Source: Pseudonocardia autotrophica (GTDB taxonomy: Bacteria > Actinomycetota > Actinomycetes > Mycobacteriales > Pseudonocardiaceae). Taken from it: a stretch of 64,000 nucleotides of DNA. The stretch lies in assembly GCF_003945385.1 (NCBI RefSeq), contig NZ_AP018920.1:3286001-3350000 (forward strand), in the 5' to 3' direction. Shown one piece after another: positions 22,719 through 34,385 of this stretch. A model generated the notes under the pieces. The model ran no database searches and was not told where the DNA came from. It saw nothing but the letters and a program-made list of their open reading frames with translations. Position numbers and translations under genes: made by a program. Every line of letters begins with the position of its first letter. Within the stretch, counting starts at the first letter, position 1.

Positions 22719-24818
22719 GTGAGCTCTCCCGCGACCGCACGAACCGCCGGGCCGGCGCGCGCCCGGCGCCCCGCGCGCAACCGTGGCGAGTGGCAGCAGG
22801 CCGGGACGCTGCCGGTGGCCCGGATCGTCGTCGACGTCCCGCTGCCGCACCTGGACCGGCCCTTCGACTACCGGGTGCCGACCCACCTGGACAACGTCGC
22901 CGTGCCCGGCGTCCGGGTGCGGGTCCGGTTCGCCGGCCGGATGGTCGACGGCTACCTGCTCGAACGCGCCGACTCGTCCGGGCACGGCGGGAAACTCGCC
23001 TGGGTGGACAAGGTGGTCTCCGCCGAGCCGGTGCTGTCCCCGGAGGTCGCCGGGCTCGCCCGCGCCGTGGCCGACCGCTACGCCGGGGTGCTGGCCGACG
23101 TGCTGCGGCTCGCCGTGCCCGCCCGGCACGCCCGGGTCGAGTCGGAGACCCCGCGGGCCCGCACCGTCGCCGAGCCGGCGGAGCCCGACCGCGCCGGATG
23201 GGCGGCGTACCCGCGCGGCGGGGCGCTGCTCGATGCGCTCGCCGGAGGCCGCGCGGCGCACGCGGTCTGGCAGCCGCTTCCCGGCGAGCAGTGGGCGGTG
23301 CGCCTCGCCGAGGCCGCCGCCGCGACCCGGGCGGCCGGCCGTTCCGCGCTGCTCGTCGTCCCCGATCAGCGCGACGTCGACCGGCTGCACACGGCCTGCG
23401 CCGCGCTGGTCGGTGCCGATGCGGTCGTCGCGCTCACCGCGGACCTGGGCCCGGCCGAGCGCTACCGCAGGTGGCTGGCGGTGCGGCGGGGCGACGTCCG
23501 GGTGGTCGTCGGGACCAGGTCGGCCGCGTTCGCCCCGCTCGGCGAGCTCGGGCTGCTCGCCGTCTGGGACGACGGCGACGACTCGCACTCCGAGCCGCGC
23601 GCCCCGTACCCGCAGGTCCGCGACGTGCTGGTGCTGCGCGCGCACCGGGAGGGCGCCGCCGTGCTGGTCGCCGGGTTCACCCGCACCGCGGAGGCCCAGC
23701 TGCTGGTGGCGTCCGGCTGGGCGCTGGCGGTGCTCGGCGACCGGGCGACCGTGCGGGCCCGCGCACCGCGGGTCACGGCGATCGGGGAGAGCGACACCCA
23801 GTTGGTGCGCGACCCGGCGGCCCGCGCCGCCCGGGTCCCGGGAGTGGCGTTCGAGGCGGCCCGCGCGGCGCTGAAGGCCGGGCGTCCGGTGCTGGTCCAG
23901 GTGCCGCGGTCGGGATACCTGCCGTTCCTGGCGTGCGCGTCCTGCCGGGAGGCTGCCCGCTGCCGGCACTGCGCGGGGCCACTCGGGCTGCCCCGCCCCG
24001 GCGCCGGTGGCCCGGACGCCGCCGCCGGACTGCCCGCGTGCCGCTGGTGCGGGCGGGTCGAGCCCGGCTACCGGTGCGGCAACTGCGCGTCCCGCAGGCT
24101 GCGCGCCGGGGTGGTCGGTGCCGGCCGGACGGCGGAGGAGCTGGGCCGGGCGTTCGCCGGGATCACGGTGCGGACCTCCGGCGGGGGATCGGCGATCCTC
24201 GACGACGTCCCGGGCGGGCCGTCACTGGTCGTCGCCACGCCGGGCGCCGAGCCGGTCGCCGAGGGCGGCTACGGCGCCGCGCTGCTGCTGGACGGCGAGG
24301 CGATGCTGGCCCGGCCGGACCTGCGGGTCGCCGAGGAGACGCTGCGGCGCTGGTTCGCCGCCGCGGCGGGGGTCGTCCCGCACACCGACGGCGGACGGGT
24401 GGTGGTCGTCGCCGATTCCGGCATCCCGACCGTGCAGGCACTGGTCCGCTGGGACCCGGCCGGGCACGCCGAGGTCGAGCTGGCCGAACGCACCGATGTG
24501 GGCTTTCCGCCCGCGGTCCGGATGGCCGCCGTCGAGGGTTCGCCCGCCGCCGTCGCCGAGATCTGTGATGCGGTGCTCGACGCCGACCGGGACCCGCCCG
24601 AGGGCGTCGAGCTGCTCGGGCCGGTGGAGATCGATCCGCCGGAGCGTCCGGGGCGGGGTGTGGACCGGGACGAGATCCGGGAGCGCGCACTGCTGCGGGT
24701 ACCCCGCGGTGCCGGGCGCCGGCTCGCGGCCGCGCTGCACGACGCGCAGGCGCTGCGCACCGCACGCAAGGCGGCCGACGCCGTGCGGGTGCGGATGGAT
24801 CCGGGGGAGATCGAGTAA
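22719..24818 (+). CDS. priA: Primosomal protein PriA, helicase-inactive actinobacterial form
   Basis: About 699 residues. The N-terminal DNA-binding domain reads VARIVVDVPLPHLDRPFDYR, and the zinc-finger block is present (CASCREAARCRHC, then CRWCGRVEPGYRCGNC). The helicase core is eroded: no GxGKT Walker A loop is visible, and the DEAH-type box position reads WDDGDDSH. Actinobacterial PriA-like proteins are known to lack helicase motifs, so a structural role in replication restart is more likely than unwinding. Start is uncertain: GTG at 22719 is preferred; an open frame reaches 22623 with unconserved sequence. def follows 66 bases later. Confidence 0.88.
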   Translation: MSSPATARTAGPARARRPARNRGEWQQAGTLPVARIVVDVPLPHLDRPFDYRVPTHLDNVAVPGVRVRVRFAGRMVDGYLLERADSSGHGGKLAWVDKVVSAEPVLSPEVAGLARAVADRYAGVLADVLRLAVPARHARVESETPRARTVAEPAEPDRAGWAAYPRGGALLDALAGGRAAHAVWQPLPGEQWAVRLAEAAAATRAAGRSALLVVPDQRDVDRLHTACAALVGADAVVALTADLGPAERYRRWLAVRRGDVRVVVGTRSAAFAPLGELGLLAVWDDGDDSHSEPRAPYPQVRDVLVLRAHREGAAVLVAGFTRTAEAQLLVASGWALAVLGDRATVRARAPRVTAIGESDTQLVRDPAARAARVPGVAFEAARAALKAGRPVLVQVPRSGYLPFLACASCREAARCRHCAGPLGLPRPGAGGPDAAAGLPACRWCGRVEPGYRCGNCASRRLRAGVVGAGRTAEELGRAFAGITVRTSGGGSAILDDVPGGPSLVVATPGAEPVAEGGYGAALLLDGEAMLARPDLRVAEETLRRWFAAAAGVVPHTDGGRVVVVADSGIPTVQALVRWDPAGHAEVELAERTDVGFPPAVRMAAVEGSPAAVAEICDAVLDADRDPPEGVELLGPVEIDPPERPGRGVDRDEIRERALLRVPRGAGRRLAAALHDAQALRTARKAADAVRVRMDPGEIE

Positions 24819-24884
24819 CCCCGCCCGGGCCGAATGGCACAATCGGCCACTCACCCCCGCCACCGAACGTCCGCGAGGAGAACC

Positions 24885-25433
24885 GTGCCCATCCAGCCCG
24901 TCCGGCTGTTCGGAGACCCCGTGCTCCGCACCCGCGCCACCGAGGTGACGGACTTCGACGCGGAGCTGCGCAAACTGGTCACCGATCTCGCCGACACGAT
25001 GCACGACGAGGGCGGCGCCGGCCTGGCCGCGCCGCAGATCGGCGTCGGCAAGCGGGTGTTCGTCTACGACTGCGACGGCTTCACCGGGCACCTGATCAAC
25101 CCCACCTGGGAGGCGGTCGGTGACGAGGACCAGATCGGCATGGAGGGTTGCCTGTCGATCCCGGGCTTCGGCTGGGACTGCCGGCGCAAGCTGACCGTCG
25201 TCGCCCGTGGCTGGGACATGCACGGCGAGCCGCTGGTCATCGAGGGATCCGAGATGCTGGCGCGGTGCATCCAGCACGAGACCGATCACCTCGACGGGGT
25301 GCTGTTCGTCGACCGGCTCGACGCCGAGACCCGCAAGCAGGCCATGCGGGAGATCCGCGAGGCCGAATGGTTCGGCGAGCCGGCACCGACGGTGCAGGTC
25401 AGCCCGCATCCACTGTTCGGCAAGGCCCGATGA
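24885..25433 (+). CDS. def: Peptide deformylase
   Basis: A 182-residue metalloenzyme removing the formyl group from nascent N-terminal methionine. All three motifs are present: [18 protein letters not shown] with the metal-binding Cys, and QHETDHLDG with the HExxH zinc/iron site. GTG at 24885 follows GCGAGGAGAACC. It overlaps fmt by ATGA, so the enzymes adding and removing the formyl group are translationally coupled. Confidence 0.97.
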   Translation: MPIQPVRLFGDPVLRTRATEVTDFDAELRKLVTDLADTMHDEGGAGLAAPQIGVGKRVFVYDCDGFTGHLINPTWEAVGDEDQIGMEGCLSIPGFGWDCRRKLTVVARGWDMHGEPLVIEGSEMLARCIQHETDHLDGVLFVDRLDAETRKQAMREIREAEWFGEPAPTVQVSPHPLFGKAR

Positions 25434-26362
25434 GGCTGCTCTTCGCCGGTACGCCGGCCCCGGCCGTCCCGGCGCTGCGGGCGCTGCTCGACTCGCCGCG
25501 GCACGAGGTGGTCGCCGTGCTGACCCGTCCGGACGCGCCGTCCGGCCGTGGCCGCAGGCTCACCCGGTCACCGGTGGGGGAGCTCGCCGATTCCGCGGGC
25601 ATCCCGGTGCTCACCCCGGCCCGCCCGTCCGAGCCGGACTTCCTCGAGGCGCTGCGCGAGCTGGCCCCGGACTGCGCACCGGTCGTCGCCTACGGGGCGC
25701 TGCTGCCGCGCCCGGTGCTCGACGTTCCCGCCAACGGCTGGGTGAACCTGCACTTCTCGTTGCTGCCGGCCTGGCGCGGGGCGGCGCCGGTGCAGTCGGC
25801 GATCCGGCACGGCGACGACGTGACCGGTGCGACGACCTTCCGGCTGGAGGAGGGCATGGACACCGGCCCGACCTTCGGTGTCGTCACCGAGACCGTAGGC
25901 CCCACCGACACGGCGGGGACGCTGCTGGGCAGGCTCGCCGAGTCCGGCGCGAAGCTGCTCGCGGCCACCCTCGACGGCATCGAGGACGGCACCGTGGTGG
26001 CCGTGCCGCAGCCGCCGGACGGCGTCACGTTCGCCCCGAAGGTCACCACCGCCGACGCCCGGGTGCCGGTGGCGGTACCCGCCACGGCGATCGACCGGCT
26101 GATCCGGTCGGTCACCCCGGAGCCGGGTGCGTGGTACGAGTTCCGTGGCGAGCGGCTCGGTGTCGGCCCGGTGACCCCGCTGCGCACCGGTGAGGTGGAG
26201 CTCGCCCCGGGCGAGCTGCTCGTGGAGCGCCGGCGGGTGCTGGCCGGCACCGCCACCGTCCCGGTCGAGCTGGGCGAGGTGAAGCCGAAGGGCAAACGCC
26301 TGATGGCGGCGCCGGACTGGGCCCGGGGCGCCCGGATCGAGCCGGGCGAACACCTGAGCTGA
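25430..26362 (+). CDS. fmt: Methionyl-tRNA formyltransferase
   Basis: A 310-residue enzyme transferring a formyl group from 10-formyl-tetrahydrofolate to initiator Met-tRNA. The N-terminal catalytic domain has [20 protein letters not shown] with the catalytic Asn and His, and the later [15 protein letters not shown]. The C-terminal tRNA-binding domain follows residue 205. ATG overlaps the def stop by four bases. Confidence 0.97.
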   Translation: MRLLFAGTPAPAVPALRALLDSPRHEVVAVLTRPDAPSGRGRRLTRSPVGELADSAGIPVLTPARPSEPDFLEALRELAPDCAPVVAYGALLPRPVLDVPANGWVNLHFSLLPAWRGAAPVQSAIRHGDDVTGATTFRLEEGMDTGPTFGVVTETVGPTDTAGTLLGRLAESGAKLLAATLDGIEDGTVVAVPQPPDGVTFAPKVTTADARVPVAVPATAIDRLIRSVTPEPGAWYEFRGERLGVGPVTPLRTGEVELAPGELLVERRRVLAGTATVPVELGEVKPKGKRLMAAPDWARGARIEPGEHLS

Positions 26363-26459
26363 CCCGCCGGACACCGGGCAATCCGGTGGCGGGCACCGAT
26401 GACGAGCGAGGACGGCCGGAACCCTCCGGCCGAGGCGGGACGACCGCCGAGGAGACGAC

Positions 26460-28376
26460 GTGAGCGAGCAGGACCCCGGAACCCGAGCGGGCGACGACCG
26501 ACCCGGCCGTGACGACCGGCGCGACCGCGGGGACCGGCCCCGGCGGGACGACCGCGCGGGCTCCGGCTGGTCCGGTGACCGCGGGCGGCGGGAGACCGGC
26601 GACCGGTCCGGTGGCGGACCGGGTTCCGGCCGCGCCCCCCGCGACGGCGCCCGCCAGGACCGGGGCAGCGGCGGCCCGCGCCGCGACGGAGCCTCGGGTG
26701 GAGGCCCGCGCCGTGATGGTGGTGCCCCGCGCCGTGATGGTGCGTCGGGTGGTGCCCCGCGGCGTGACGGTGCCTCGGGTGGAGGCCCGCGCCGCGAAGG
26801 TCCGTCGGGTGGCGGACCGCGGCGTGATGGTGCGCCGGGTGGAGGCCCGCGCCGGGACTCCGGCTCCGCCCCGCGCCGCGACCGTGACACCGGCCGTGAC
26901 CCGCGCCGCGACCGTGCCCCTGGTGGCCGTCGTGAGCCCTCCGCGGGCCCCCGCAACGCCGGCCCGCCGCGCGGCCGCAGCGGCTCCGGTCGCCCCCCGG
27001 CGGGCGATCCGGCCCGCCAGGCGGCCTACGACCTGCTGACCGCGGTGCGCGAGCGCGACGCCTACGCCAACCTGGCGCTGCCCGGCATCCTGCGCCGGCA
27101 CGGCCTGCGCGACCGCGATGCCGCACTCGCCACCGAGCTGGGCTACGGCACCCTGCGTGCCCAGGGGCTGCTCGACGCGATCATCGACGAGTGCACCGAC
27201 CGGCCGCTCGCCAAGATCGAGCACGCGCTGCTCGATGCGCTGCGGCTGGGCGCCTACCAGCTGCTGCGCACCCGGGTCCCGTCCCACGCGGCCGTCTCCA
27301 CCTGCGTCGACCTGGTGCGTGGCGAGCACGGCGCGCAGTCCGCCGGGTTCGTCAACGCGGTGCTGCGCCGGATCGGTGAGCACGACGAGCAGACCTGGCT
27401 GGACCGGCTCGCCCCGGACGCGGCCGAGGACCCGGTCGGTTCGGCCGCGCTGCGGCACGCGCACCCGCGCTGGATCGCCCAGGCCTTCGCCGACGCGCTC
27501 GGTGACACCGGCGAGGGACTGACCGCGGCGCTGGCCGCCGACGACACCCGGCCACGGGTGCACCTGCTGGCCCGGCCGGGTGAGATCTCCGCGGAGGAGC
27601 TGGCGCTCGCGACCGGCGGTGACGAGGCCCCGTGGTCGCCGTACGGGGTGCACCTGGAGCCCGGCAGCGGCGAGATCGGTGAGCTCGACGCCGTCGCCGA
27701 GGGGCTGGCCGTCGTGCAGGACGAGGGCAGCCAGCTCGTCGCGGCGGCGCTCGCGCGGGCCGAGCTGGTCGGCGAGGACACCGGCCGCTGGCTGGACCTG
27801 TGCGCCGGCCCCGGCGGAAAGGCCGCCCTGCTCGGTGGCCTGGTCAGCGCGCTCGGCGGAACCCTCGACGCGGTCGAGTCCGCCGAACGCCGGGCCGATC
27901 TCGTCCGGAAGCTGACCTCGGACCTGCCGGTGACGGTGCACGTCGCCGACGGCCGGGAGTCCGGGCTGCCCGAGGGCGCGTTCGACCGGGTCCTGGTCGA
28001 CGCCCCGTGCACCGGCCTCGGTGCCCTGCGCCGCCGCCCCGAGGCACGCTGGCGCCGCCGCCCCGAGGACACCGCCGCGCTCACCCGGCTGCAGCGCGAG
28101 CTGCTCGTCGCGGCGCTGCGGCTGGTCCGCCCCGGCGGCGTCGTCGGCTACGTGACCTGCTCCCCGCACGTGTCGGAGACCGCGGGCGTGGTCGGGCGGA
28201 TCGTCGGGCGGGCGGACCGCCCCGGCCCGGCCGGCCCGGTCGAACAGCTGGACGCCCGGGCCGCCCTGCCCGACGGCATGCCGGAGCTGGGCGACGGGCC
28301 CACGGTGCAGCTGTGGCCGCACCGGCACGGGACCGACGCGATGTTCCTGGCACTGCTGCGCCGCCCGGCCGGCTGA
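26460..28376 (+). CDS. rsmB: 16S rRNA (cytosine-967-C5) methyltransferase with Arg/Gly repeat N-terminal extension
   Basis: A 638-residue protein. Residues of about 185-330 form the NusB-like RNA-binding domain (ARQAAYDLLTAVRERDAYAN) and about 400-638 the RsmB methyltransferase: SAM motif LCAGPGGKAALLGG, motif IV DAPCTGLGALRR and motif VI YVTCSPHVSET, with both conserved cysteines. Typical RsmB proteins are 430-480 residues. The first roughly 180 residues are an Arg/Gly/Asp-rich tail built partly from imperfect ten-residue units such as RRDGASGGGP. Such tails usually bind RNA non-specifically (inference). GTG start at 26460 after GGAGACG; the next hairpin suggests the operon priA-def-fmt-rsmB ends here. 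Confidence 0.93.
   Translation: MSEQDPGTRAGDDRPGRDDRRDRGDRPRRDDRAGSGWSGDRGRRETGDRSGGGPGSGRAPRDGARQDRGSGGPRRDGASGGGPRRDGGAPRRDGASGGAPRRDGASGGGPRREGPSGGGPRRDGAPGGGPRRDSGSAPRRDRDTGRDPRRDRAPGGRREPSAGPRNAGPPRGRSGSGRPPAGDPARQAAYDLLTAVRERDAYANLALPGILRRHGLRDRDAALATELGYGTLRAQGLLDAIIDECTDRPLAKIEHALLDALRLGAYQLLRTRVPSHAAVSTCVDLVRGEHGAQSAGFVNAVLRRIGEHDEQTWLDRLAPDAAEDPVGSAALRHAHPRWIAQAFADALGDTGEGLTAALAADDTRPRVHLLARPGEISAEELALATGGDEAPWSPYGVHLEPGSGEIGELDAVAEGLAVVQDEGSQLVAAALARAELVGEDTGRWLDLCAGPGGKAALLGGLVSALGGTLDAVESAERRADLVRKLTSDLPVTVHVADGRESGLPEGAFDRVLVDAPCTGLGALRRRPEARWRRRPEDTAALTRLQRELLVAALRLVRPGGVVGYVTCSPHVSETAGVVGRIVGRADRPGPAGPVEQLDARAALPDGMPELGDGPTVQLWPHRHGTDAMFLALLRRPAG
26670..26860. repeat. Imperfect 30-bp tandem repeats inside rsmB
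   Basis: Units of about 30 bp built on CCGCGCCGTGATGGTGCGTC and close variants repeat in frame across this stretch, one unit being shortened. They encode the RRDGASGG(G/A)P decapeptide series of the RsmB leader. Confidence 0.8.
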
Positions 28377-28384
28377 TCCGGCCT

Positions 28385-28421
28385 CCCCCGTGCGGGATGT
28401 GATCCCTCCCTCGCACGGGGG
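28385..28421 (+). terminator. Terminator after rsmB
   Basis: Ten-base perfect arms CCCCCGTGCG (28385-28394) and CGCACGGGGG (28412-28421), eight bases past the rsmB stop. Confidence 0.75.
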
Positions 28422-28458
28422 TGCCGGACGCCGTGGCGGGCAGGGATAGCCTGCGGGC

Positions 28459-29154
28459 GTGCACCCGATGATCGCGCCCAGCATCCTGTCGGCGGACTTC
28501 GCGCGGCTCGCCGACGAGGCCGCCGCCGTCGGGCCCCGTGGCGACGAACCGGGCGCCGACTGGCTGCACGTCGACGTGATGGACGCGCACTTCGTGCCGA
28601 ACCTGACGCTCGGCCTGCCGGTCGTGCAGAGCCTCGGTGCGGCCACCGGCATCCCGCTGGACTGCCACCTCATGATCGAGGACCCGGACCGCTGGGCCCC
28701 GGGCTACGCCGAGGCGGGCGCGCGGAACGTGACGGTGCACGTCGAGGCCGCCCGCGACCCGGTGATGCTCGCGAAGAACCTGCGTGCCGCGGGATCGCTC
28801 GCCGGGCTGTCGATCAAGCCGGGTACCCCGCTGGAGCCCTACGTCGAGGTGCTGCGGCACTACGACACCCTGCTGGTGATGAGCGTCGAGCCCGGATTCG
28901 GCGGGCAGAGCTTCATCCCCGAGGTGCTGGAGAAGGTCCGCGCCGCCCGCCGGCTCGTCGACACCGGGCACCTGCGGCTGCTCGTCGAGATCGACGGCGG
29001 GATCAACGCCGACACGATCGAGCAGGCCGCCGAGGCCGGTGTCGACTGCTTCGTCGCGGGCTCGGCGGTCTACGGCGCCGACGACCCGGGGCGTGCGGTC
29101 GCGGCTCTGCGCGACAGCGTGCGCCGCACGAACCCGCACCGCTGGGCCGGCTGA
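28459..29154 (+). CDS. rpe: Ribulose-phosphate 3-epimerase
   Basis: A 231-residue TIM-barrel enzyme interconverting ribulose 5-phosphate and xylulose 5-phosphate. Motifs include [12 protein letters not shown], the metal-binding [27 protein letters not shown] and [18 protein letters not shown] start at 28459. It precedes the riboflavin genes by 14 bases; ribulose 5-phosphate is a substrate of RibB, so the linkage is metabolically sensible. Confidence 0.97.
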   Translation: MHPMIAPSILSADFARLADEAAAVGPRGDEPGADWLHVDVMDAHFVPNLTLGLPVVQSLGAATGIPLDCHLMIEDPDRWAPGYAEAGARNVTVHVEAARDPVMLAKNLRAAGSLAGLSIKPGTPLEPYVEVLRHYDTLLVMSVEPGFGGQSFIPEVLEKVRAARRLVDTGHLRLLVEIDGGINADTIEQAAEAGVDCFVAGSAVYGADDPGRAVAALRDSVRRTNPHRWAG

Positions 29155-29168
29155 GGCGGACCGGCCGG

Positions 29169-30230
29169 GTGAGCACCGCGAGCCCCGCACCGTACGAGAC
29201 GTCGGTCGGCGTCACGGACGCCATGCGCCGCGCGCTGGCCGCGTCCGACCGGGTGCACGGCAGCACCAGCCCGAACCCGGCGGTCGGCTGCGTCGTGCTG
29301 GACCGCGCCGGGACCGTGGTCGGCACCGGCGCCACCGCACCGCCCGGCGGACCGCACGCCGAGCGGACGGCGCTGGCCGCGGCGGGGGAGCGGGCCGTCG
29401 GCGGCACCGCGGTCGTCACCCTCGAACCGTGCAACCACCACGGGCGCACCCCGCCGTGTGTCGACGCACTGCTCGACGCCGGGATCGTCCGGGTGCACGC
29501 CGCGGTCACCGACCCGAACCCGATCGCCGCCGGTGGCCTGGAGCGGCTCCGCGCCGCCGGGGTGGACGTGACACTCGGCACACTGGCCGACGAGGTCGCC
29601 CGCGGTCCGCTGCGCGGCTGGTTGCACCGGCAGCGGACCGGACGACCGCACGTGACCTGGAAGGTCGCCAGCACCCTCGACGGCCGGGTCGCGGCGGCGG
29701 ACGGGACCAGCCGCTGGATCACCGGCCCGCAGGCCCGCGGCGAGGTGCACGACCTGCGCCGCAGGATGGATGCGATCGTCGCTGGTACAGGTACCGTCCT
29801 CGCCGACGACCCGGCACTGACCGCCCGCCACCCGGACGGCACCCTGTTCGCCGACCAGCCGCTGCGGGTGGTCGTCGGGCTCCGGGACGTACCGCCAGGG
29901 GCCCGGCTGCACACCGACGGCGCGGCCCCGACGCTGCACCTGCGGACCCGTGATCCGGCCGAGGTGCTGAAGGATCCCGCGATGCGGGACGTCGTCGACG
30001 TCCTGCTGGAGGGTGGGCCGATACTGGCGGGAGCCTTCGTCGCCGCGGGCGTCGTGGACCGGGTGCTGGTGCATCTGGCCCCGGCACTGCTCGGCGAGGG
30101 CCCCCAGGCGCTCGGCGCCGCGGGTGTGGGAACGATCGCGGACATCGTGCGGTTGCAGGTGGACGAGGTCCGCCGCGTCGGCGACGACGTGGTCATCGAC
30201 GCACGACCGGCCTCCGGGCAGGTCTGGTAG
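29169..30230 (+). CDS. ribD: Bifunctional riboflavin deaminase / reductase
   Basis: A 353-residue enzyme for the second and third steps of riboflavin synthesis from GTP. The N-terminal deaminase (about 10-150) has the zinc motifs GGPHAERTAL and LEPCNHHGRTPPC. The C-terminal reductase (about 155-350) has VTWKVASTLDGRVAAADGTS and RMDAIVAGTGTVLADDPALT. GTG start 14 bases after rpe. No FMN riboswitch-like sequence is visible before it. Confidence 0.96.
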   Translation: MSTASPAPYETSVGVTDAMRRALAASDRVHGSTSPNPAVGCVVLDRAGTVVGTGATAPPGGPHAERTALAAAGERAVGGTAVVTLEPCNHHGRTPPCVDALLDAGIVRVHAAVTDPNPIAAGGLERLRAAGVDVTLGTLADEVARGPLRGWLHRQRTGRPHVTWKVASTLDGRVAAADGTSRWITGPQARGEVHDLRRRMDAIVAGTGTVLADDPALTARHPDGTLFADQPLRVVVGLRDVPPGARLHTDGAAPTLHLRTRDPAEVLKDPAMRDVVDVLLEGGPILAGAFVAAGVVDRVLVHLAPALLGEGPQALGAAGVGTIADIVRLQVDEVRRVGDDVVIDARPASGQVW

Positions 30231-30245
30231 CAGGAGGCAACGAGG

Positions 30246-30880
30246 ATGTTCACCGGCATCGTGGAGGAGGTCGGCGAGGTCGTCGACGTCCGGACCGACG
30301 ACGACGTCGTCGTGCTGACCGTGCGCGCGGCACTGGCCGCCGAGGTCGGCCACGGCGAGTCGGTCGCGGTGAACGGCTGCTGCCTCACGGCCGTCGTCCC
30401 GGAGGGGACCGAGCCGGGACCGGCGCTCACCCTGGAACTGGTTCCCGAGACGCTCAAACGCACGTCGCTCGGTGCGATCGCGGCCGGCTCCGGGGTCAAC
30501 CTGGAGCGGGCCGTCCCGGCCGGCGGCCGGTTGGACGGGCACATCGTGCAGGGGCACGTCGACGGGATCGGGACACTGGTGTCGCGGGACCCGGGGGAGC
30601 GGAGCGACGCGCTGCGTTTCTCACTGCCCGCGGAGCTGTCCCGGTACGTGGTGGAGAAGGGTTCGATCGCGGTGGACGGCGTCTCCCTGACCGTCGCGGC
30701 GGTGTACCCGGACGGGTTCGGCGTGGCGCTGATCCCGACGACGCTGGCCGACACCACCCTCGGTACACGCACTCCGGGTGACCCGGTCAACCTGGAGGTC
30801 GACGTGATCGCGAAGTACGTGGAACGGATGACCGCGGGGTACCTGCAGGGCCCCGGGTCCGGAACGGAAGGGGCCGCCCG

Positions 30881-30884
<4 letters not shown>
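30246..30884 (+). CDS. ribE: Riboflavin synthase alpha chain
   Basis: A 212-residue enzyme dismutating two 6,7-dimethyl-8-ribityllumazine to riboflavin. It shows the internal duplication of the family: [12 protein letters not shown] and VNGCCLTAV in the first lumazine-binding half, [12 protein letters not shown] and VDGVSLTVA in the second. ATG start with CAGGAGGC upstream; the 3' end overlaps ribBA by GTGA. Also called ribC in some genomes. Confidence 0.96.
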
Positions 30885-33428
<2,544 letters not shown>

Positions 33429-33446
33429 GCCGGGCCCGGCCACGGC

Positions 33447-34217
33447 TCAGCCGCGGAGCGCCCGGCGATGGGCCCGCTCGCCGAGCCGGGTGCCGCCGAG
33501 ATCGGCCCGGTCGGCGGCCTCGGCCCCGCTCCGGTAGCCCGATCCGGAGACCTGCGGGGCGCGGGCGCGGCGCAGGCCGGAGAACTGTTCGGAGTAGGCC
33601 TGCGCCACCCGGTCCCCGCGGTCGGCCAGCACCAGCTCGGCCGACGTCGCGCCGCGGGCGGCGGCGTCGCTCTCGCCCACCGCATCCCGCTCGGCGTCGC
33701 ACAGCCGCTCGTGCACGCGGGCGGCGAAGCCGTACAGCCAGGAGCGCCGGTAGGCGGCGACCGACTCGCGCGGATCGGGCGGCCGGAGCCGAGCCACGTG
33801 CGTGGACGCCTGCAGCAGCAGCGAGGTGTAGAGCAGCTCCACCCGCTCCCGGTCGGACGCGAAGCCGAACACGGTGACCGCCGCGACCTTTCCGCTGCGG
33901 GAGTCGTGCATCACCCAGCGGCAGCGCAGCGCCGCTGCGGTCCAGCCCAGCAGCCGGGCCTTCGGTGCGCTGTACGGATCGTGCACCGCGATCCGGACGC
34001 CGCCGATCGGATCGTGGCCCGGTGGCCCGGTGGCGGCCAGTACCGCCTCGTCGACACCGTGCCGCGCCATCAGCTCGACGGCCTTGTCGGTGTAGATCTG
34101 CGCCTCGGCCGCCGTACCGGCCCGCTCCGCCTTGGCCAGCAGCTTGCGGATCCGGTCCAGCCGGGCCTCCTGCTGCTCGGGACCGGGTGCGGCGGCGGTG
34201 TCGTGCAGGGTGCTCAC
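33447..34217 (-). CDS. DUF2786-domain protein, probably SOS-regulated
   Basis: A 256-residue soluble protein. The DUF2786 domain (about residues 17-55) reads [20 protein letters not shown] and [13 protein letters not shown]. It is followed by a region typical of its actinobacterial homologues ([13 protein letters not shown]) and ends in an Arg/Gly-rich tail. The function of DUF2786 proteins is not known to me. The GTG at 34217 has GGAGGAG upstream. A perfect LexA palindrome lies 26-41 bases before the start, where it would cover the promoter, so a role in the DNA-damage response is a reasonable inference. Confidence 0.85.
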   Translation of the reverse strand: MSTLHDTAAAPGPEQQEARLDRIRKLLAKAERAGTAAEAQIYTDKAVELMARHGVDEAVLAATGPPGHDPIGGVRIAVHDPYSAPKARLLGWTAAALRCRWVMHDSRSGKVAAVTVFGFASDRERVELLYTSLLLQASTHVARLRPPDPRESVAAYRRSWLYGFAARVHERLCDAERDAVGESDAAARGATSAELVLADRGDRVAQAYSEQFSGLRRARAPQVSGSGYRSGAEAADRADLGGTRLGERAHRRALRG

Positions 34218-34242
34218 GGTGCTCCTCCTCGGGGCCGGGGCG

Positions 34243-34258
34243 TCGAACTCGTGTTCGA
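34243..34258. promoter_or_regulatory. LexA binding site (SOS box)
   Basis: TCGAACTCGTGTTCGA is a perfect match to the actinobacterial SOS box TCGAAC-N4-GTTCGA. It lies between the divergent DUF2786 gene (start 34217) and uvrC (start 34386). Its closeness to the DUF2786 start makes that gene the main candidate target; uvrC, 127 bases away, could also respond. Confidence 0.8.
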
Positions 34259-34385
34259 CACGAGGTGTACCGCACGGGACCGACGGTTTCCGGTCACCGA
34301 CACGTCACTACACCCCGTCCGGGGGGTCGGGAGGGGCCGGGTGCGGCCCGAACCGTCGGGGGGCGCAACTATCCTGGACGGCACC

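Noticed and set aside
28422..29168. FMN riboswitch before ribD
   Set aside because: The conserved AGGGGCAGGGTGAAA-like core is absent; rpe lies only 14 bases upstream of ribD.
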